Assembly (NCBI GenBank): GCA_963514095.1
Contig: OY741285.1
Span: forward strand, 18,947,722 to 19,011,721
DNA: 64,000 nucleotides
Reading direction: 5' to 3'
Origin: Eutrigla gurnardus
Lineage: Eukaryota > Chordata > Actinopteri > Perciformes > Triglidae
The notes beneath the pieces were generated by a model. The model was given only the letters and a program-made list of their open reading frames with translations, was not told the origin of the DNA and did no database searches. Shown piece after piece: positions 62,828-64,000 of this stretch. The position numbers and the translations under genes were made by a program. Position 1 is the first letter of the stretch, and every line of letters starts with the position of its first letter.

Positions 62828-64000
62828 CAGGGGTCCCCAAACTACGGCCCGCAGGCCGGATACGGCCCGCCTCCACATTTGGCCCGGCCCCCTGAACAAT
62901 ACCAGAGATGCATTTTGATTGTTTTTTTTTCATATACAGTGCAGTCATGAAAAAAATCCCAGACCCGCCCCTATCAAAGAGAGAACGGAATAATGGCGAA
63001 AAGGTTAGGTAAGAGAAAAATTTATTCAGAATGCAGGGTATTTAACCTGCAGTGGACAAACGATTATTTTTTTGTTCAATGCAAAGAAAAGGCTGTTTGT
63101 CTCATCTGTCAAGAGGCAGTGGCGGTATTCAAAGAATACAATCTGCGCCGACACTATGAATCCCGCCACAAAGACAAGTATGCTAGCTTGCAAGGCCAAA
63201 TGCGAGCAGACAAACTCTCAAAGCTAAAAAGTGGACTGTTAGCTCAGCAGAATACATTTGTACGCCAAGCTCAGCTGAACCAGTTATCCGTTCGGGCCAG
63301 CTTTCGGGTTGCTCAACTGATAGCAAGCAGCGGTAAATCTTTCACTGATGGAGAGTTTGTCAAGAAATGTATGAATGCTGTCGCGGAGGAGGTGTGTCCC
63401 GAGAAGAAAGATGTCTTTAATGCCGTGAGTCTGTCGACGAGTACAATCACCAGACGCATTGAAGAAATCGGGGGTAATGTATATGCCCAGCTGCAGCAGA
63501 AGACGAAAGAATTTGACTTTTTTTCATTAGCACTGGATGAGAGCACGGACGTGCAGGACACAGCGCAGCTGCTCATTTTTATTCGTGGAGTTAGCGCAAA
63601 CTTTGAGATGTGCGAGGAGCTGGCAGCCCTCCAAAGTCTCAAAGGGACTACGACGGGGGAGGATATTCTCGGCAAAGTGTGCCAAACCATGGAAGAGTTG
63701 AACCTAGACTGGTCAAAGCTGGCCGGCATCACGACTGACGGGGCTCCTAGTATGGTGGGTGTGTCTCGGGGTCTAATAGGACGCATGAACCGGGAGATGG
63801 AAGAACGGGGTCTCACCGCCCCGCTACAAGTCCACTGCCTAATTCACCAGCAAGCACTGTGCTGCAAAGTGTTGACGTGGGATTCTGTTATGAAGGTTGT
63901 GGTGTCATGCATAAACTTCATCAGGGCAAAGGGACTTAAACACAGGCAGTTCCAAGAATTCCTGTCTGAACTGGAGTCTGCGCACGGAGATGTGCTGTAC
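62828..64000 (+). mobile_element. hAT (Charlie/GTF2IRD2-like) element, running off the window
   Basis: Starts CAGGGGTCCCCAAACTACGG followed by CCCGCAGGCCGGATACGGCC, a classic hAT-Charlie-type terminus with a sub-terminal GGCCCG palindrome. The preceding 8 bases GTCTAAGG (62820-62827) would be the left target copy; the right end is beyond 64000. Confidence 0.85.
62993..64000 (+). CDS. hAT transposase, open to window end (336 codons, 3' partial)
   Basis: First ATG after an in-frame stop at 62948-62950; no stop in 336 codons. Residues 36-59 form a BED/C2H2-type zinc finger (C36-x2-C39-x14-H54-x4-H59) for DNA binding. The RNase-H-like core shows ALDESTD with catalytic Asp182, ITTDGAPSM with Asp249, and CLIH at 282-285. 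The catalytic Glu and the C-terminal dimerisation domain should follow outside the window (family length ~600). Closest known relatives are the fish proteins annotated as GTF2IRD2-like, which are hAT transposases. It is the only long undamaged enzyme frame here. Confidence 0.9.
   Translation, partial: MAKRLGKRKIYSECRVFNLQWTNDYFFVQCKEKAVCLICQEAVAVFKEYNLRRHYESRHKDKYASLQGQMRADKLSKLKSGLLAQQNTFVRQAQLNQLSVRASFRVAQLIASSGKSFTDGEFVKKCMNAVAEEVCPEKKDVFNAVSLSTSTITRRIEEIGGNVYAQLQQKTKEFDFFSLALDESTDVQDTAQLLIFIRGVSANFEMCEELAALQSLKGTTTGEDILGKVCQTMEELNLDWSKLAGITTDGAPSMVGVSRGLIGRMNREMEERGLTAPLQVHCLIHQQALCCKVLTWDSVMKVVVSCINFIRAKGLKHRQFQEFLSELESAHGDVLY

Noticed and set aside
63313..63816. 167-codon minus-strand ORF
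   Set aside because: It is the complement of the hAT transposase, whose plus-strand frame has the domain motifs.

Overview
The window looks like teleost fish nuclear DNA. No host protein-coding gene can be supported with confidence. Nearly all recognisable coding capacity belongs to transposable elements typical of ray-finned fish: L2, Rex3-type and Jockey/CR1-like LINEs, tRNA-derived SINEs, Copia, BEL/Pao, endogenous retroviruses, Tc1, hAT, a PIF/Harbinger-related piece, TTAA-flanked elements and several non-autonomous terminal-inverted-repeat (TIR) elements. Almost all are broken. Family names come from motif and terminus recognition by eye, with no database search.

Layout. 1-765: two L2 LINE 3' tails. 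766-2790: plain non-coding DNA. 2795-9915: antisense L2 copy A, split by an element carrying an ITS2/28S rDNA fragment, by a SINE, and by a 3.5 kb inverted-repeat element that itself holds a hAT. 9916-14250: the quietest stretch. 14250-16730: several non-autonomous DNA elements, including a perfect-TSD (target-site duplication) fold-back. 16931-19302: an L2 fragment split by TTAA element copy 1, which is split again by a hAT. 19303-20725: a SINE and a retroviral pol scrap. 20735-28922: Copia, split inside its gag zinc knuckle by antisense L2 copy B, which holds an unknown 2 kb insert. 28925-37944: antisense endogenous retrovirus (env, integrase, RNase H, RT end, tRNA-Lys-like primer site, one LTR), split by L2 copy C, itself carrying a solo LTR and Harbinger-type material. 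39416-40616: a near-complete Tc1. 42236-46555: a 4.3 kb transposon-like unit with an NRF1-type promoter motif. 46811-61591: antisense BEL/Pao, split by a Rex3-type LINE and by TTAA element copy 2. That copy has grown to 10 kb by taking in a Jockey-like LINE, a 3.4 kb fold-back element and an intact 147-codon membrane-protein ORF. 61592-64000: an unrecognised element and a hAT whose transposase is open to the window edge.

The genes do not form a host pathway. The window is a stack of insertions whose nesting order can be read from target-site duplications. The items least explained by known families are the rDNA-bearing element, the 147-codon ORF with its own poly(A) tract, the fold-back element with a gene between its arms, the NRF1-promoter transposon, and the spliced-gene-like insert at 22.8-24.8 kb. 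The hAT transposase from 62993 is the only long undamaged enzyme reading frame and suggests recent activity of that family.
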